Origin: Aphanocapsa lilacina HA4352-LM1
GTDB taxonomy: Bacteria; Cyanobacteriota; Cyanobacteriia; Gloeobacterales; Gloeobacteraceae
Assembly: GCA_019359725.1 (NCBI GenBank)
Contig: JAHHGR010000030.1
Coordinates: 1-49,081, forward strand
Direction: 5' to 3'
Length of the DNA: 49,081 nucleotides
Shown here: positions 34,731-43,511 of the stretch, piece by piece
How the letters are laid out: every line of letters starts with the position of its first letter
How positions within the stretch are numbered: position 1 is the stretch's first letter
Made by a program: the position numbers and the translations under genes
Notes under the pieces: generated by a model
What the model saw: the letters and a program-made list of their open reading frames with translations, nothing else
Told to the model about the DNA's origin: nothing
Database searches by the model: none

Positions 34731-35638
34731 AGGGCGCTCAAAATTTCGACCACCCGCGCCTCCACCCGCGCTCCCAGGTTCTCCACGTCGGCATCGGGCT
34801 CGAAGACCTGCGCGGGTATGCCCGAGGCGGTTTTTTCGAGCCGTCCCTCGGCGGGTGGATCGGTGCGCACGGTGAGCGTCCGGCTCCCGCGGGGCAAAAA
34901 GTCGGGCTCGCAGGTCAGCAGAGCAGCCAGGGTGTCCCAGAAAAAATAGTTCTGCTGCTCGACGCCCGCGAGCAGTTCGGCGGCAAGGCGGCAGGCGCCG
35001 CCGCGCGAGCGCAGTGTCTCCACGAAGCGGGCATTCATCGGCACAAAATTGGTGACATCGAGGCTGACAAAATCCAGGGTGAGCCCGGCCTGCAGGCAGT
35101 AGGCGGCGGCAGAAGGATCGCAGTAGAGATTCCACTCGGCGCTGCCGTCATGGTCTTGCTCCCCTGCGACGTTACCGCCCGCCTCCAGCCCCCCGGCCAT
35201 CAACACCACCCGCTCCAGGTGCCGGGCAATCTCAGGAGCGGCGCGCAGGGCAGCCGCCAGGTTTGTGCAGGGGCCTGTGACCAGCAAAGTCACCGGTTCG
35301 CCCGCCGCCAGGATGGCCTCGGTGAGCAGCCGCGTGCCGGCGGCGTCCGGGTAGTACCGTTCGGCTTCCGGAAAGGCCCGCAGATAGTTGAGGCTCTCGC
35401 GCTGCCAGGTGAGGGGAAAGGGATGGGGCAGGGCATGGTGCTGCCAGGCCACCGGCACCGCCCCTTTTCCCAGGCGGTCCAGCAGGGCCGCCAGGACGGC
35501 GGCGGAAACCTGGGGGATACAGTCGCCGCTGTTGACGACGACGGCCCTCAGATCCACAGCCGGGTAGAGCGCCAATAACAATGTGGCGACCAGATCGTCG
35601 GCGTGACCGTCTTGATCATGGATGACCGGCTTTCGCAA
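34727..35638 (-). CDS. inosine/uridine-preferring nucleoside hydrolase family protein
   Basis: A 303-residue nucleoside hydrolase, the usual length. The Ca2+-binding motif, usually DTDPGxDD, appears as IHDQDGHADDLVA near residue 10; LLVTGPCTNLAAAL and VVLMAGG follow, with AEWNLYCDPSAA and a late FFWDTLAAL segment. The enzyme should cleave N-glycosidic bonds of nucleosides to ribose plus base in salvage. TTG at 35638 is preferred as start: GGGAG lies six bases upstream and the family N-terminus begins right there. It is divergent from the lipid kinase gene. Confidence 0.88.
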   Translation of the reverse strand: MRKPVIHDQDGHADDLVATLLLALYPAVDLRAVVVNSGDCIPQVSAAVLAALLDRLGKGAVPVAWQHHALPHPFPLTWQRESLNYLRAFPEAERYYPDAAGTRLLTEAILAAGEPVTLLVTGPCTNLAAALRAAPEIARHLERVVLMAGGLEAGGNVAGEQDHDGSAEWNLYCDPSAAAYCLQAGLTLDFVSLDVTNFVPMNARFVETLRSRGGACRLAAELLAGVEQQNYFFWDTLAALLTCEPDFLPRGSRTLTVRTDPPAEGRLEKTASGIPAQVFEPDADVENLGARVEARVVEILSAL

Positions 35639-35780
35639 AGCACCGCTCCCGGGGCAAAATCTTCCATAGCCTACCGCTTCGGAGGCGGGGATCAGAATTC
35701 CCTCCAAGGTCGGATGCAGATGGACAGCTGTGGGGGGGAGGCTTGTGAACAAGACCGGTAAACCGTTTGCGGGATCAACT

Positions 35781-36746
35781 ATGAAAAGAAGAGCCTGGCT
35801 AATTTTCAATCCAGTTGCCGGGCGTGGCAACGGTGAGACCGATCTCAGCCTCATCGAGCAGACCCTTCAAGAAAAATTCGATCTGCACGTGCTTTTGACT
35901 AGTCCTGAGCAGGAAGCGGACGCGCTTGCCCGCGAAGCGCTCGCCTGCGGAGCGGAGATCGTGATTGCCTCAGGCGGAGACGGAACGCTCTCGGCGGTGG
36001 CCGGGGCGGTGGCAGGCAGCCACGCGGCCCTTGGGATCATCCCGCGCGGTACGGCCAATTCGGTGGCTCTGGCGCTGCAACTGCCCCAGGATCTGCCCTC
36101 CGCCTGCCGGGTGATCCTCCAGGAGCGCACCCGCCGCATCGACATCGCCCGCTGCAACGGCCAGCCGATGATCCTGCATGCCGGAATCGGCTACGGTGCG
36201 CGCACCATCGGCTCCGCCTCCCGCGAGAGCAAAAACGCCCTGGGTGTGCTGGCTTATATTCTTTCCGGGTTGCAGCAGCTTCAAGATCTCGAACAATTCA
36301 CCGTCACCCTCGACACCGAGGAGCAGCTCATCACCTGCAACGCGGTGGCGGTGACCGTGGCCAACCTGGCGCCGCCCACTTCCGTGCTGGCCCAGGGGCC
36401 GGCGGCGGTCCGGCCCGAGGACGGCGAACTAGATATCACAATCATCGCCGCAAGCGGTCTGGTCGAGGCGGTGACCACCGGCTATCACCTGCTGTGGACG
36501 GCCCTGCGCGATCAGCCTGCCCAGCGCGAGAACGTCGGTTTCCTGCGCGCCCGCAAAGTGCGCATCGTCGCCGATCCCCCCCAGGAGCTGATGGTCGACG
36601 GCGAACTGGTGGGGACAACCCCCATGGAAATCGAGTGCCTGGCCGGTGCCCTGAACGTGCTGATCGACACGCCTCAGGATAATGAACAGCCCAACGAGCA
36701 AAAGCTCGAAGGGTTGCCGGGCCTGCAGGTGGAGCTTAAAGAGTAG
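35781..36746 (+). CDS. diacylglycerol kinase-family lipid kinase
   Basis: A 321-residue DAGK/YegS-type kinase. It begins MKRRAWLIFNPVAGRGN; the ATP-site GGDGT lies at residues 65-69 (IASGGDGTLSAVAGAVAG), followed by LGIIPRGTANSVALAL. The C-terminal beta-sandwich has HAGIGYGARTIGSA and QELMVDGELVGTTPMEIECL. These enzymes phosphorylate diacylglycerol or other lipids at the membrane; the substrate here is open. The ATG at 35781 fits the conserved NPxAGxG start; the upstream frame extension lacks character. Signal peptidase follows 80 bases later on the same strand. No membrane helices are seen. Confidence 0.9.
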   Translation: MKRRAWLIFNPVAGRGNGETDLSLIEQTLQEKFDLHVLLTSPEQEADALAREALACGAEIVIASGGDGTLSAVAGAVAGSHAALGIIPRGTANSVALALQLPQDLPSACRVILQERTRRIDIARCNGQPMILHAGIGYGARTIGSASRESKNALGVLAYILSGLQQLQDLEQFTVTLDTEEQLITCNAVAVTVANLAPPTSVLAQGPAAVRPEDGELDITIIAASGLVEAVTTGYHLLWTALRDQPAQRENVGFLRARKVRIVADPPQELMVDGELVGTTPMEIECLAGALNVLIDTPQDNEQPNEQKLEGLPGLQVELKE

Positions 36747-36826
36747 TGTCCGGCGGCAGGGCAGTCCGGGCAGGAGACGCCGATGGTCTATGATCATCGG
36801 TATCACCGTCCTACCGGCATCGCTTC

Positions 36827-37393
36827 ATGAGTTCACCGCCCAACCCCCAACCCGAGGAAAACAAGCTCTGGTCCTTTCTCAAAAGCCAGCGCGAGAATAT
36901 TCAGTCCATCGCTGTGGCGCTGGTGTTGACCTTCACCATCCAGACCTTTGCCGCCCAGGCGTTTTATATCCCCTCGGGCTCGATGGAGCCGACGCTGCTC
37001 ATCAACGATCGCCTGATGGTCGAGAAGATCACCTACGACTTCTCCACCCCCGAGCGCGGTCAGATTATCGTTTTCACCCCGCCTAAGAACCACTTCAACA
37101 GCAACGACCAGCCCTTCATCAAGCGGGTAATCGGGCTGCCGGGCGATACGGTGGAAGTCAAAGCGGGCAAGGTGTTCATCAACGGCAAAGCGCTCAACGA
37201 AAAATACATTGCCGAGCCGCCCGCCTACGTCATGCCCCCGGTCAAGGTACCCGCCGACCAGTTCTTCGTCATGGGCGACAACCGCAACAACAGCTTCGAC
37301 TCCCACATCTGGGGCTTCCTGCCGCGCCAAAACGTGATCGGCCGGGCCATCTTCCGCTTCTGGCCCCTCGACCGGCTCGGCCCGCTCGGCTAA
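36827..37393 (+). CDS. lepB: signal peptidase I
   Basis: A 188-residue type I signal peptidase. One N-terminal membrane helix (about residues 26-46) leads into the catalytic IPSGSMEPTL with Ser52, and the general base Lys99 is in FIKRVIGLPGD; MGDNRNNSFDSHIWGFLP is box E. It cleaves signal peptides on the outer face of the membrane. Many exported proteins in this window (FG-GAP protein, DUF1800 protein, TonB receptor, M14 peptidase) are likely substrates. The length is that of the short single-helix form common in cyanobacteria. It converges with the YbjN-like gene. Confidence 0.95.
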   Translation: MSSPPNPQPEENKLWSFLKSQRENIQSIAVALVLTFTIQTFAAQAFYIPSGSMEPTLLINDRLMVEKITYDFSTPERGQIIVFTPPKNHFNSNDQPFIKRVIGLPGDTVEVKAGKVFINGKALNEKYIAEPPAYVMPPVKVPADQFFVMGDNRNNSFDSHIWGFLPRQNVIGRAIFRFWPLDRLGPLG

Positions 37394-37398
37394 TTCGG

Positions 37399-37839
37399 CT
37401 AGCGGTCCACCGCCCGCTCCCCGCCCCAGCGCGCCACGATCTGGTCGTCGTACTCGTCGGCGCTGAAAGCAACCGCACCTACAGCCGCTTTCAGTTCGGG
37501 CATGTCGCAGGTGGAGCCGACAATGGCGTACTCGAAGAAGATATCGTTCTCCTCGTCGATGCCGAAGGCGCCGAAGCGCATGTCGTCGTTCTCCCGCAAC
37601 AAAAAGCGCATCAGCTCGGCGCTCATCTCGACGTTGGTGACGACGTAGGAGCGGACGTTGATCACCGCATCCTCGCGCCACGGATAGACGTTCGCCACGA
37701 CAAAAGCCGAGCCGAAGGAGATGCGGATGAGCGGCTTGTCTTCGTGGACATTCACGGCTTTTTCGCCGAATATTTCGTAGACCCAGGGCAGGATCTTGTC
37801 GAAAACCTGACGTTGGGGCTCGGTTTCAAATTCCATCAT
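37399..37839 (-). CDS. YbjN/CesT-like protein, downstream of the split Clp pair
   Basis: A 146-residue acidic protein, MMEFETEPQRQVFDKILPWV..., with an alpha/beta pattern (KPLIRISFGSAFVVANVYPW, VINVRSYVVTNVEMSAELMRFLLREND, FGIDEENDIFFEYAIVG). It matches the YbjN / type III chaperone-like fold. Members often act as peptide-binding chaperones or adaptors; function here is unproven. Its start overlaps the end of the Clp second-half gene by 14 bases, indicating translational coupling and a likely joint role with that ATPase. A second ATG at 37836 is possible. No membrane segments. Confidence 0.8.
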   Translation of the reverse strand: MMEFETEPQRQVFDKILPWVYEIFGEKAVNVHEDKPLIRISFGSAFVVANVYPWREDAVINVRSYVVTNVEMSAELMRFLLRENDDMRFGAFGIDEENDIFFEYAIVGSTCDMPELKAAVGAVAFSADEYDDQIVARWGGERAVDR

Positions 37840-38683
37840 GGCGCTGTGGATCCTCGGGTTGATAGTCGTCGGTGCGGATGGTGCCGGCCTCGAAGCGGAC
37901 AACGAGCGAGCGCACCTGCTCGCCGGGAGGCAGATATTCGATGAGGGCCGGGCTGAGGCGCTCATCGACCAACCTCTCCCAGTCGCGCGGGCCGCTGCGG
38001 GTGGTGCGTTGGTCAGCCAGCCACTGCACCAGACTATCGTCCCAGTGCAATTCGAGCCCCTGCCGACGGTAGCGCGCCGAAAGATCCGCAAGCAGCCGTT
38101 CGCGCAGCCAGCGCTGTTGGGCGGCATCGGCACCGGCCGCCGCTGCGAAGACCAGATCGCAGCGGCCGACAAAACCAGCCCCCAGCACCGCACTGGCCGA
38201 CTGGATAATCCCCGGCGACTCCGAGTCCGCGGCCGGCCGCTCCCCGGCGAAGCCGAGGCTGCGTTGGGAGGCGGGCGCCACTTCGGCGGTGATCAGCACG
38301 ACCGCGTCGCTCAGGTAGGCGCGTTTGCCGTGGGCATCGGTGAAAAAGCCGGATTCGAGCGCCTGGGCCAACACTTCGCGGATCTGGGGGTGGCAGGCGT
38401 GGAGGTTGTCGCAGCGCAGCACGCACCAGGGCATCTGGGCGAGGCGATGGATGGGCAGGGTGTCAGCATACCCGACGTAGCCCGGCGGGGCCCCCAACAG
38501 CATGGAGAGATCCGCAGGGCTGGTGAAACTGCCGAAGTCGATGGCGATCACCCGCTCGGCACTGCCGAAGAGCAACTCGGCCAGGGCACCGCCGAGCGCT
38601 TCACCCAGGGCGGCGGCCCGGTCGACCAACAGCAGTGCGGCGTTGGGGCGGGCGGGCCGCAGATCGAGGCTGCGCAAAGTCAC
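37826..38683 (-). CDS. separate, degenerate second AAA+ module of a ClpB/ClpC-like ATPase
   Basis: A 285-residue protein aligning with the D2 half of Clp ATPases. Retained: the GAPPGYVGY pore-loop segment, a segment equivalent to VVLLDEVEKAHPDV that reads CVLRCDNLHACHPQI, and ALESGFFTDAHGKRAYLSDAVVLITAEV. The usual Walker A (GPTGVGKTELAK) has become LVDRAAALGEAL, so ATP binding is probably lost; the Walker B Glu is replaced too. The C-terminal D2 small-domain region follows (LIEYLPPGEQVRSLVV). GTG at 38683 lies two bases after the stop of the D1 gene, so translation is likely coupled. It overlaps the YbjN-like gene by 14 bases. Confidence 0.78.
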   Translation of the reverse strand: MTLRSLDLRPARPNAALLLVDRAAALGEALGGALAELLFGSAERVIAIDFGSFTSPADLSMLLGAPPGYVGYADTLPIHRLAQMPWCVLRCDNLHACHPQIREVLAQALESGFFTDAHGKRAYLSDAVVLITAEVAPASQRSLGFAGERPAADSESPGIIQSASAVLGAGFVGRCDLVFAAAAGADAAQQRWLRERLLADLSARYRRQGLELHWDDSLVQWLADQRTTRSGPRDWERLVDERLSPALIEYLPPGEQVRSLVVRFEAGTIRTDDYQPEDPQRHDGI

Positions 38684-38685
38684 AT

Positions 38686-40008
38686 TCAGGGGCCCACCAG
38701 GGCCTGAATATCTGCTTCCACCAGCGCCACACGCCCCGGCAGCTCGCGCTTGAGGGCCGTCAGCCTCTCGGCCGCAGCGACGGGCATCCCCACCATCCGT
38801 CGGGCCACCGCCGTAGCGTCGCAAAGGTCGACCGCGCCCTTGTCGCGGGCGACGGCAAAGGCGACGCACTGCTCCAGCAAATCGATGGCCTTGTCGGGAA
38901 AGCGGCGATTGGGTAGAAACTGGGCAGCAAAATCCACCAGCCAGCTGAGCGCCGCCTCCCCCACCTGCACGCCGCGCAATTGACCCAGTTCATGGGCTAG
39001 AGCCGTTAGCACCGCGAGGGTCTGCTCGGCGTTCAATTCCTGGATGCGAATGGGCTGAAAGCGCCGCTCAAGGGCGGCGTCCGGTTCGATAAAGCGGCGA
39101 AATTCGTCGTCGGTGGTGGCGGCGATGCAGGCGATCTCGCCCCGGGCGAGGGCGGGCTTGAGCAGGCTTGCCACATCGTCGGTGCCGGTGCGTCCCCCCG
39201 CCCCGACGACCGAGTGCACTTCGTCGATAAATAAGAGCACCCCATCCTGGGACGCTTCTTTGAGCAGCGCCTTGAAGCGGTTTTCCAGTTCGCCGACCAC
39301 GCTCGTCCCGGCCACCAGCGTCGAAGGCTGCACGGCAAAAAGCCGCGCACCGGCCAGCACCGTCGGCACCTGGGAAGCCACCAGCCGCTGGGCGAGCCCC
39401 TCGACGATCGCTGTCTTTCCGACCCCCGCCGGTCCGACCAACAGCGGGTTGCGCTTGGTGCGGCGGCAGAGCGTCTCGATGACCAGTTGCACCTCCTCTT
39501 CGCGGCCCACAAAGGCACTGAGCTGTCCCTGCTGCGCTTCGCGGGTCAGATCGCGGCCGAAGCGCTCGAGCATGGCAGTGGGCTTGCGGACGCGGGGCCG
39601 GTAACCGGGGGGGGCGGCCGTCGTCTCTACAGCAATCAACAAGTCTGTTTCGGCAGGCCGGTAGCCGCAGCGCGCCAGGATCACCGCCGCCATGTCCCGC
39701 TCGGAGATCCGGTTTTGGCCGCGGGCTTCGGCGTTGGCGCGGGCCAGTTCGAGTACTTCGGTGGATTCGAGGGGAGTCTCCGTGGCGCCCGGCGCCAACC
39801 GGCTCTGCCACTGCCCGGCCAGACTTGCCGCGTCAAGGCCGCCCACCATCGTCTCGACCATTGCGCCGTGGCGTTCGAGGAGCGCCAGCAACCAGTGCGC
39901 GCCCTGCAAATGTGGCTGCCCGCTCAGCTGCTGTTTTTGCTGAGCCAGTTCTACCAGCCGCTTGGCTCCAGGCAACAGCCCGCCGCCGGCAGCCTCGCCA
40001 GATGCCAT
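38686..40008 (-). CDS. Clp-type ATPase, N-domain and first AAA+ module only
   Basis: A 440-residue protein with a Clp N-domain-like start (KRLVELAQQKQQLSGQPHLQ, GAHWLLALLERHG) and a full D1 AAA+ module. Landmarks: FVGREEEVQLVIETLCRR, Walker A VGPAGVGKTAIVEGLAQR, the LVAGTSVVGELENRFK pore region, Walker B LLFIDEVHSVVG, sensor IAATTDDEFRRFIEPDAALERRFQPI, and a D1 small domain with FPDKAIDLLEQCVAFA. It ends VALVEADIQALVGP just where a normal ClpB/ClpC would pass into its second module, encoded by the next gene. Middle-domain coiled coil is essentially absent. ATG at 40008 gives the N-domain. It follows the cyclase-like gene by 53 bases. Confidence 0.85.
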   Translation of the reverse strand: MASGEAAGGGLLPGAKRLVELAQQKQQLSGQPHLQGAHWLLALLERHGAMVETMVGGLDAASLAGQWQSRLAPGATETPLESTEVLELARANAEARGQNRISERDMAAVILARCGYRPAETDLLIAVETTAAPPGYRPRVRKPTAMLERFGRDLTREAQQGQLSAFVGREEEVQLVIETLCRRTKRNPLLVGPAGVGKTAIVEGLAQRLVASQVPTVLAGARLFAVQPSTLVAGTSVVGELENRFKALLKEASQDGVLLFIDEVHSVVGAGGRTGTDDVASLLKPALARGEIACIAATTDDEFRRFIEPDAALERRFQPIRIQELNAEQTLAVLTALAHELGQLRGVQVGEAALSWLVDFAAQFLPNRRFPDKAIDLLEQCVAFAVARDKGAVDLCDATAVARRMVGMPVAAAERLTALKRELPGRVALVEADIQALVGP

Positions 40009-40061
40009 GCGTCCCTCGGGAAGCTGCGGCCCATGATACCCCAACCGCACCGGGTCCGGCT

Positions 40062-41606
40062 CTACTCCATCAGGTCGTAGCCCGAACCGTAACGCCAAGC
40101 TTCCAACCGGCGGTTGGCCCGGTAGCGCGCCGGGGGCGGCAGGCTTTCGATCGGGCCGTGCAGCGTTGAACCCAGGCGATCGAGCGCGGTATAACCCACC
40201 AGGTTCAGGTAATGCCCCGCCCATTCGGCCAGCGCCCCGGGCCCCAGGTGGCCCACCAGGGCAAGCACCAGACCCGGATCGGCGAGGGCGACGCGCGCGA
40301 GGGTGGTACTGAGTGCGTCGAGGCGCACCACATCCTGCAAAAAAGGCCGCAGCACCCCATCGCCCAACGCCTCCATCTGGGCGAAGACCGTGGCGAGCAA
40401 CCGGTTGATGCGATCGGGGTTGACTTGTTGATCGACCCCGACACTCATCGCCCTTTGAAATAGCCAACTCACAGCCAGATTTGGCTGGTAAGGCTGTAGC
40501 CGCTGCAGATCCCATCCACCCAGACAGTCTGCAGCCAGGGCTTCAGCGATGCCCGCCTCCAGCCGCCCGAGGTGCCTGAGCATCGCCCCGAAGCCGCCGA
40601 AACTGAGAGGCGACTGGTTGCCGGCGCTGTCGCCCACCGCCAGCAGCCGATCCCACCCGGTGAGGTCGAGATGCTGGCGGTAGGACGGAAACAACCCGAA
40701 CAGCAACCGCCGAAAGCGCAGCCGGTCGAGCGGCGTGCCCTGATAGGCGGGCAACAGACGCAGATATTCTTCGAACAACTCGCCCAACCCCAACCGCCCC
40801 GGGTGGGCGTCGAGGTAGGTAAACAGGTAAGTCGTGCGCCCGTCACGGGCCGGAAATGCCTCCCAGAGGTACTGACAGCGGTTGAGCATCGGCGTGATCG
40901 AAGCGATGAGATCCGTTTCGTTGTTTGTAGCAAAGCCCTGGGCGCAACTGCCCACCACCAGACAGACGCCGTCGGGGCGGGCAGCCCGGCGAGCCTGGCG
41001 GACGACGGGCGAAAAATGCCCCATCGCATCGAGGAACAACCGGCTGCTAAGGCGCTGCTCCCCTGCCGCCACAGCGACGCCATCGGGATGGACCGCTACC
41101 CGCTCGAAGGGGGCGTGCTCGAAGAGGGTGCCGCCCGCCGCCAAAAAGCGCTCCTTGAGTACAGCCAGCAGATACACCGGATCGACGCCGACATCGAGTA
41201 CCCCCTGCACCGGCACCGGCGTACCGCCCGCGATAGCGACCCGGGCAGTAGTAGAGCAACTGACGATCGCCAGTTCCAACTGATCAGCGCTCAACAGCCC
41301 CAGCTTGACAAAGATATCCAGGTCTGGCCGCGAGACGTTCCATTCTTGAGCGCGCCCGACGAGCGTGCCACGTTCGATCAGCACCACCCGCAAGCCCCGC
41401 CGGGCCAGGGCCGCTGCGAGCATAATGCCGAGGGTCCCTCCCGCGACGATCACATCCCAATCCACAGCGCCGAGGCGCCCGGTGCTGCGCAAAATCACCG
41501 CCTCAGCCGCCCGGGGGCCAGGGCTGCGCAGCTGCTGCCACAGCCTCTCGGCGCGCTGCAGATTGTCCCGGTCCTGAAGGGTCAAAATCGCTTCGCTCAG
41601 GGGCAC
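40062..41606 (-). CDS. FAD-dependent CruA/CruP-type lycopene cyclase homologue
   Basis: A 514-residue flavoprotein. The dinucleotide fold is WDVIVAGGTLGIMLAAALARRG with VVLIERG, around residues 49-78. C-terminal landmarks RTTYLFTYLDAHP, LLFGLFPSYRQH, WDRLLAVGDSAGNQSPLSFGGFGAMLRHL and the PYQPNLAVSWLFQRAMS segment match, from memory, the CruA/CruP family of cyanobacteria and plants. CruA cyclises lycopene; the paralogue CruP has little or no cyclase activity reported and is linked to oxygen stress. I favour CruP-like on overall feel but cannot separate them without an alignment. GTG at 41606 is the likely start. It precedes the split Clp genes on the same strand. Confidence 0.82.
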   Translation of the reverse strand: MPLSEAILTLQDRDNLQRAERLWQQLRSPGPRAAEAVILRSTGRLGAVDWDVIVAGGTLGIMLAAALARRGLRVVLIERGTLVGRAQEWNVSRPDLDIFVKLGLLSADQLELAIVSCSTTARVAIAGGTPVPVQGVLDVGVDPVYLLAVLKERFLAAGGTLFEHAPFERVAVHPDGVAVAAGEQRLSSRLFLDAMGHFSPVVRQARRAARPDGVCLVVGSCAQGFATNNETDLIASITPMLNRCQYLWEAFPARDGRTTYLFTYLDAHPGRLGLGELFEEYLRLLPAYQGTPLDRLRFRRLLFGLFPSYRQHLDLTGWDRLLAVGDSAGNQSPLSFGGFGAMLRHLGRLEAGIAEALAADCLGGWDLQRLQPYQPNLAVSWLFQRAMSVGVDQQVNPDRINRLLATVFAQMEALGDGVLRPFLQDVVRLDALSTTLARVALADPGLVLALVGHLGPGALAEWAGHYLNLVGYTALDRLGSTLHGPIESLPPPARYRANRRLEAWRYGSGYDLME

Positions 41607-42046
41607 CGCGGACGCTCCGGCAAGGTGGATGTGTTGATCCTAGATCAGGTGCCAGAGAAAACCCGCTGCCCATCAGGTTTTGCGCGGCCTTTAAACTGCT
41701 TCATCAGAAAACCTCCGCAGCCCAACGGCGAGCAAGCCCCTTTGCCGCAGTCGACATGCGTCGTGCACGCACTGAAAGAATAAACCGATCCCACCCGCAG
41801 ACTCTCCCGCCCACCGTGCCAATAAGTCCGGGGGGTGTCGGGGGGCTGGCAGCCCCTCGACGCGGGGAGGGGGAGAGCGCGAGAGGGGAACCCGAAGGGG
41901 GTTCCACCTCTCGCCCCACAGATCGTCGTGCTGCACCAACTGTCAGGTATCATTTTACAAAACGTTATATCAAAGTCTTTGGTCAACTGGCCCAATGCCG
42001 CACCGGCGGCACAAGCGATAGGATCGACACAAAACTTGATGGGGCC
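41607..42046. other. 440-bp intergenic region with GC hairpins
   Basis: Between the divergent cyclase and DUF2358 genes. Short frames here look like shadows (Pro/Ser/Arg-rich, no ribosome-binding site). The centre holds a cluster of G-rich tracts and two hairpins (41842-41856 and 41879-41913). The right ~110 bases, nearest the DUF2358 start, are A/T-richer and are the likely promoter zone. No RNA gene is recognised. Confidence 0.5.
41842..41913. repeat. pair of GC-rich hairpins
   Basis: GGGGCT-GGC-AGCCCC (41842-41856) is a perfect 6-bp stem. The second hairpin (41879-41913) pairs GCGAGAGG with CCTCTCGC and GGAACCC with GGGTTCC, 15 bp in all, with a single bulge and a short loop. Neither is followed by a T-run. 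The arrangement resembles dispersed intergenic palindromes rather than a terminator. Confidence 0.5.
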
Positions 42047-42460
42047 ATGGATATTCTAGAAATGCTCAAAGCGGACTACCAGCGCTTCCCCGAAGATCAG
42101 ACCTACGCCCTTTACGCAAACGACGTCTACTTCAAAGACCCGCTCAACAGCTTCCGGGGCGTCGAGCGTTACCGCCGGATGATCGGCTGGATGCACCGCT
42201 GGTTCCAGCCGCTCCGCCTGGACCTGCACAGCATCGAGCGCCTAGAAGCGCGGATCGTCACGACCTGGACCCTCAGCTGGCAGGCCCCTTTACCCTGGAA
42301 ACCGCGCATCGTCATCGACGGCTGGAGCGAACTGGATCTTGACACCCAGGGACAGATCGCCGCCCACACAGATCACTGGCGCTGTTCGCCCGGCGATGTG
42401 GCCTGGCAACACCTCGGCTTTGCCGCTCGCTTGACACCACCGGCCTCGGCCTCAAAATGA
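42047..42460 (+). CDS. DUF2358 family protein
   Basis: A 137-residue soluble protein. It begins MDILEMLKADYQRFPEDQTYALYANDVYFKDPLNSFRG, characteristic of DUF2358 (SnoaL/NTF2-like fold) in cyanobacteria and plastids; WTLSWQAPLPWKPRIVIDGW and a late TDHWRCSP segment agree. The family has no established reaction; NTF2-like folds often form small hydrophobic cavities. The ATG at 42047 gives this family-like start; upstream frame extension runs through the hairpin region and is rejected. LPOR follows after 89 bases on the same strand, so the two may be coexpressed. The short tail is Ala/Pro/Ser rich. Confidence 0.87.
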   Translation: MDILEMLKADYQRFPEDQTYALYANDVYFKDPLNSFRGVERYRRMIGWMHRWFQPLRLDLHSIERLEARIVTTWTLSWQAPLPWKPRIVIDGWSELDLDTQGQIAAHTDHWRCSPGDVAWQHLGFAARLTPPASASK

Positions 42461-42549
42461 ATGCTGCACGCTGGGTTTCACTGGCCGCCAGGACCGGCCC
42501 ACCCCGTCCGCCCCATCGCCGGGGCGCGATTGAACAAGGAGGATAGAGC

Positions 42550-43506
42550 GTGGCCAAACAGACGGTAATCATCACAGGCGCATCCTCAGGAGTCGGCCTG
42601 CACGCGGCCAATTCCCTCTCCCAAAGCGGGCGCTGGCACGTGGTGATGGCCTGCCGGGATAAACCCAAAGCCCAAAACGCCGCCGCCAGCCTGGGAATGC
42701 GCCCGCAAACCTACACGATTGTGCATCTTGATCTTGCTTCGCTGGCAAGTGTGCACCGGTTCGTTCAGGATTTTCGGTCGCTCGGACGGCCCCTCGACGC
42801 ACTGGTGTGCAACGCAGCCGTATACACCCCCACCGCCCGCGAGCCGCGCTACACCGCCGACGGTTTCGAGCTGAGCGTCGGCACCAACCACCTCGGCCAT
42901 TTTTTGCTGTGCAATCTGTTGCTTGAAGATCTCCAAAATTCCCCCGCCGCCGAGCCGCGACTGGTCATCCTCGGAACGGTTACCCACAACCCCAAGGAAC
43001 TGGGCGGCAGCATCCCCCCCAGACCCGACCTGGGGGATCTGCTCGGGCTGGAGCGGGGCTTCAAGGCTCCCCACACGATGATCGACGGCAAAGCGTACAA
43101 CCCCGTCAAAGCCTACAAAGACAGCAAAGTCTGCAACTTGCTCACCATGCGCGAGCTGCACAGGCGCTTCCACACTTCCCACAAAATCACCTTCAGCGCC
43201 CTTTACCCCGGCTGCGTGGCGACTTCCGGCCTGTTTCGCGAATCGCCCCGTTTGTTTCAAATCCTCTTTCCGGTGTTTCAAAAATACGTCACCGGGGGAT
43301 TCGTCTTCGAAGCGGAGGCAGGTGACCGGGTTGCCGCCCTGGTAGATGACCCCGCCTACAGCCGATCGGGAGTCTACTGGAGCTGGGGCAATCGCCAGAA
43401 AAAAGACGGCAAGTCCTTTATTCAAGACGTTTCCACTGAGGCGAGCGACGAGGACAAAGCCCGCCGCCTGTGGGATCTAAGCGCCGGACTGGTCGAACTC
43501 GCCTAA
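42550..43506 (+). CDS. por: light-dependent protochlorophyllide oxidoreductase (LPOR)
   Basis: A 318-residue SDR enzyme reducing protochlorophyllide to chlorophyllide with NADPH and light. The cofactor site is [15 protein letters not shown], the NAA segment is VCNAAVY, and the catalytic pair is Tyr189/Lys193 in AYKDSKVCN, at the same numbers as in the Synechocystis enzyme as I recall. The LPOR-specific insert [20 protein letters not shown] and [13 protein letters not shown] are present, separating it from general SDRs. The GTG at 42550 follows AAGGAGG at a 6-base spacing, a strong ribosome-binding site. It lies downstream of the DUF2358 gene and converges with the small minus-strand gene cluster. 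Confidence 0.95.
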   Translation: MAKQTVIITGASSGVGLHAANSLSQSGRWHVVMACRDKPKAQNAAASLGMRPQTYTIVHLDLASLASVHRFVQDFRSLGRPLDALVCNAAVYTPTAREPRYTADGFELSVGTNHLGHFLLCNLLLEDLQNSPAAEPRLVILGTVTHNPKELGGSIPPRPDLGDLLGLERGFKAPHTMIDGKAYNPVKAYKDSKVCNLLTMRELHRRFHTSHKITFSALYPGCVATSGLFRESPRLFQILFPVFQKYVTGGFVFEAEAGDRVAALVDDPAYSRSGVYWSWGNRQKKDGKSFIQDVSTEASDEDKARRLWDLSAGLVELA

Positions 43507-43511
43507 GATGC

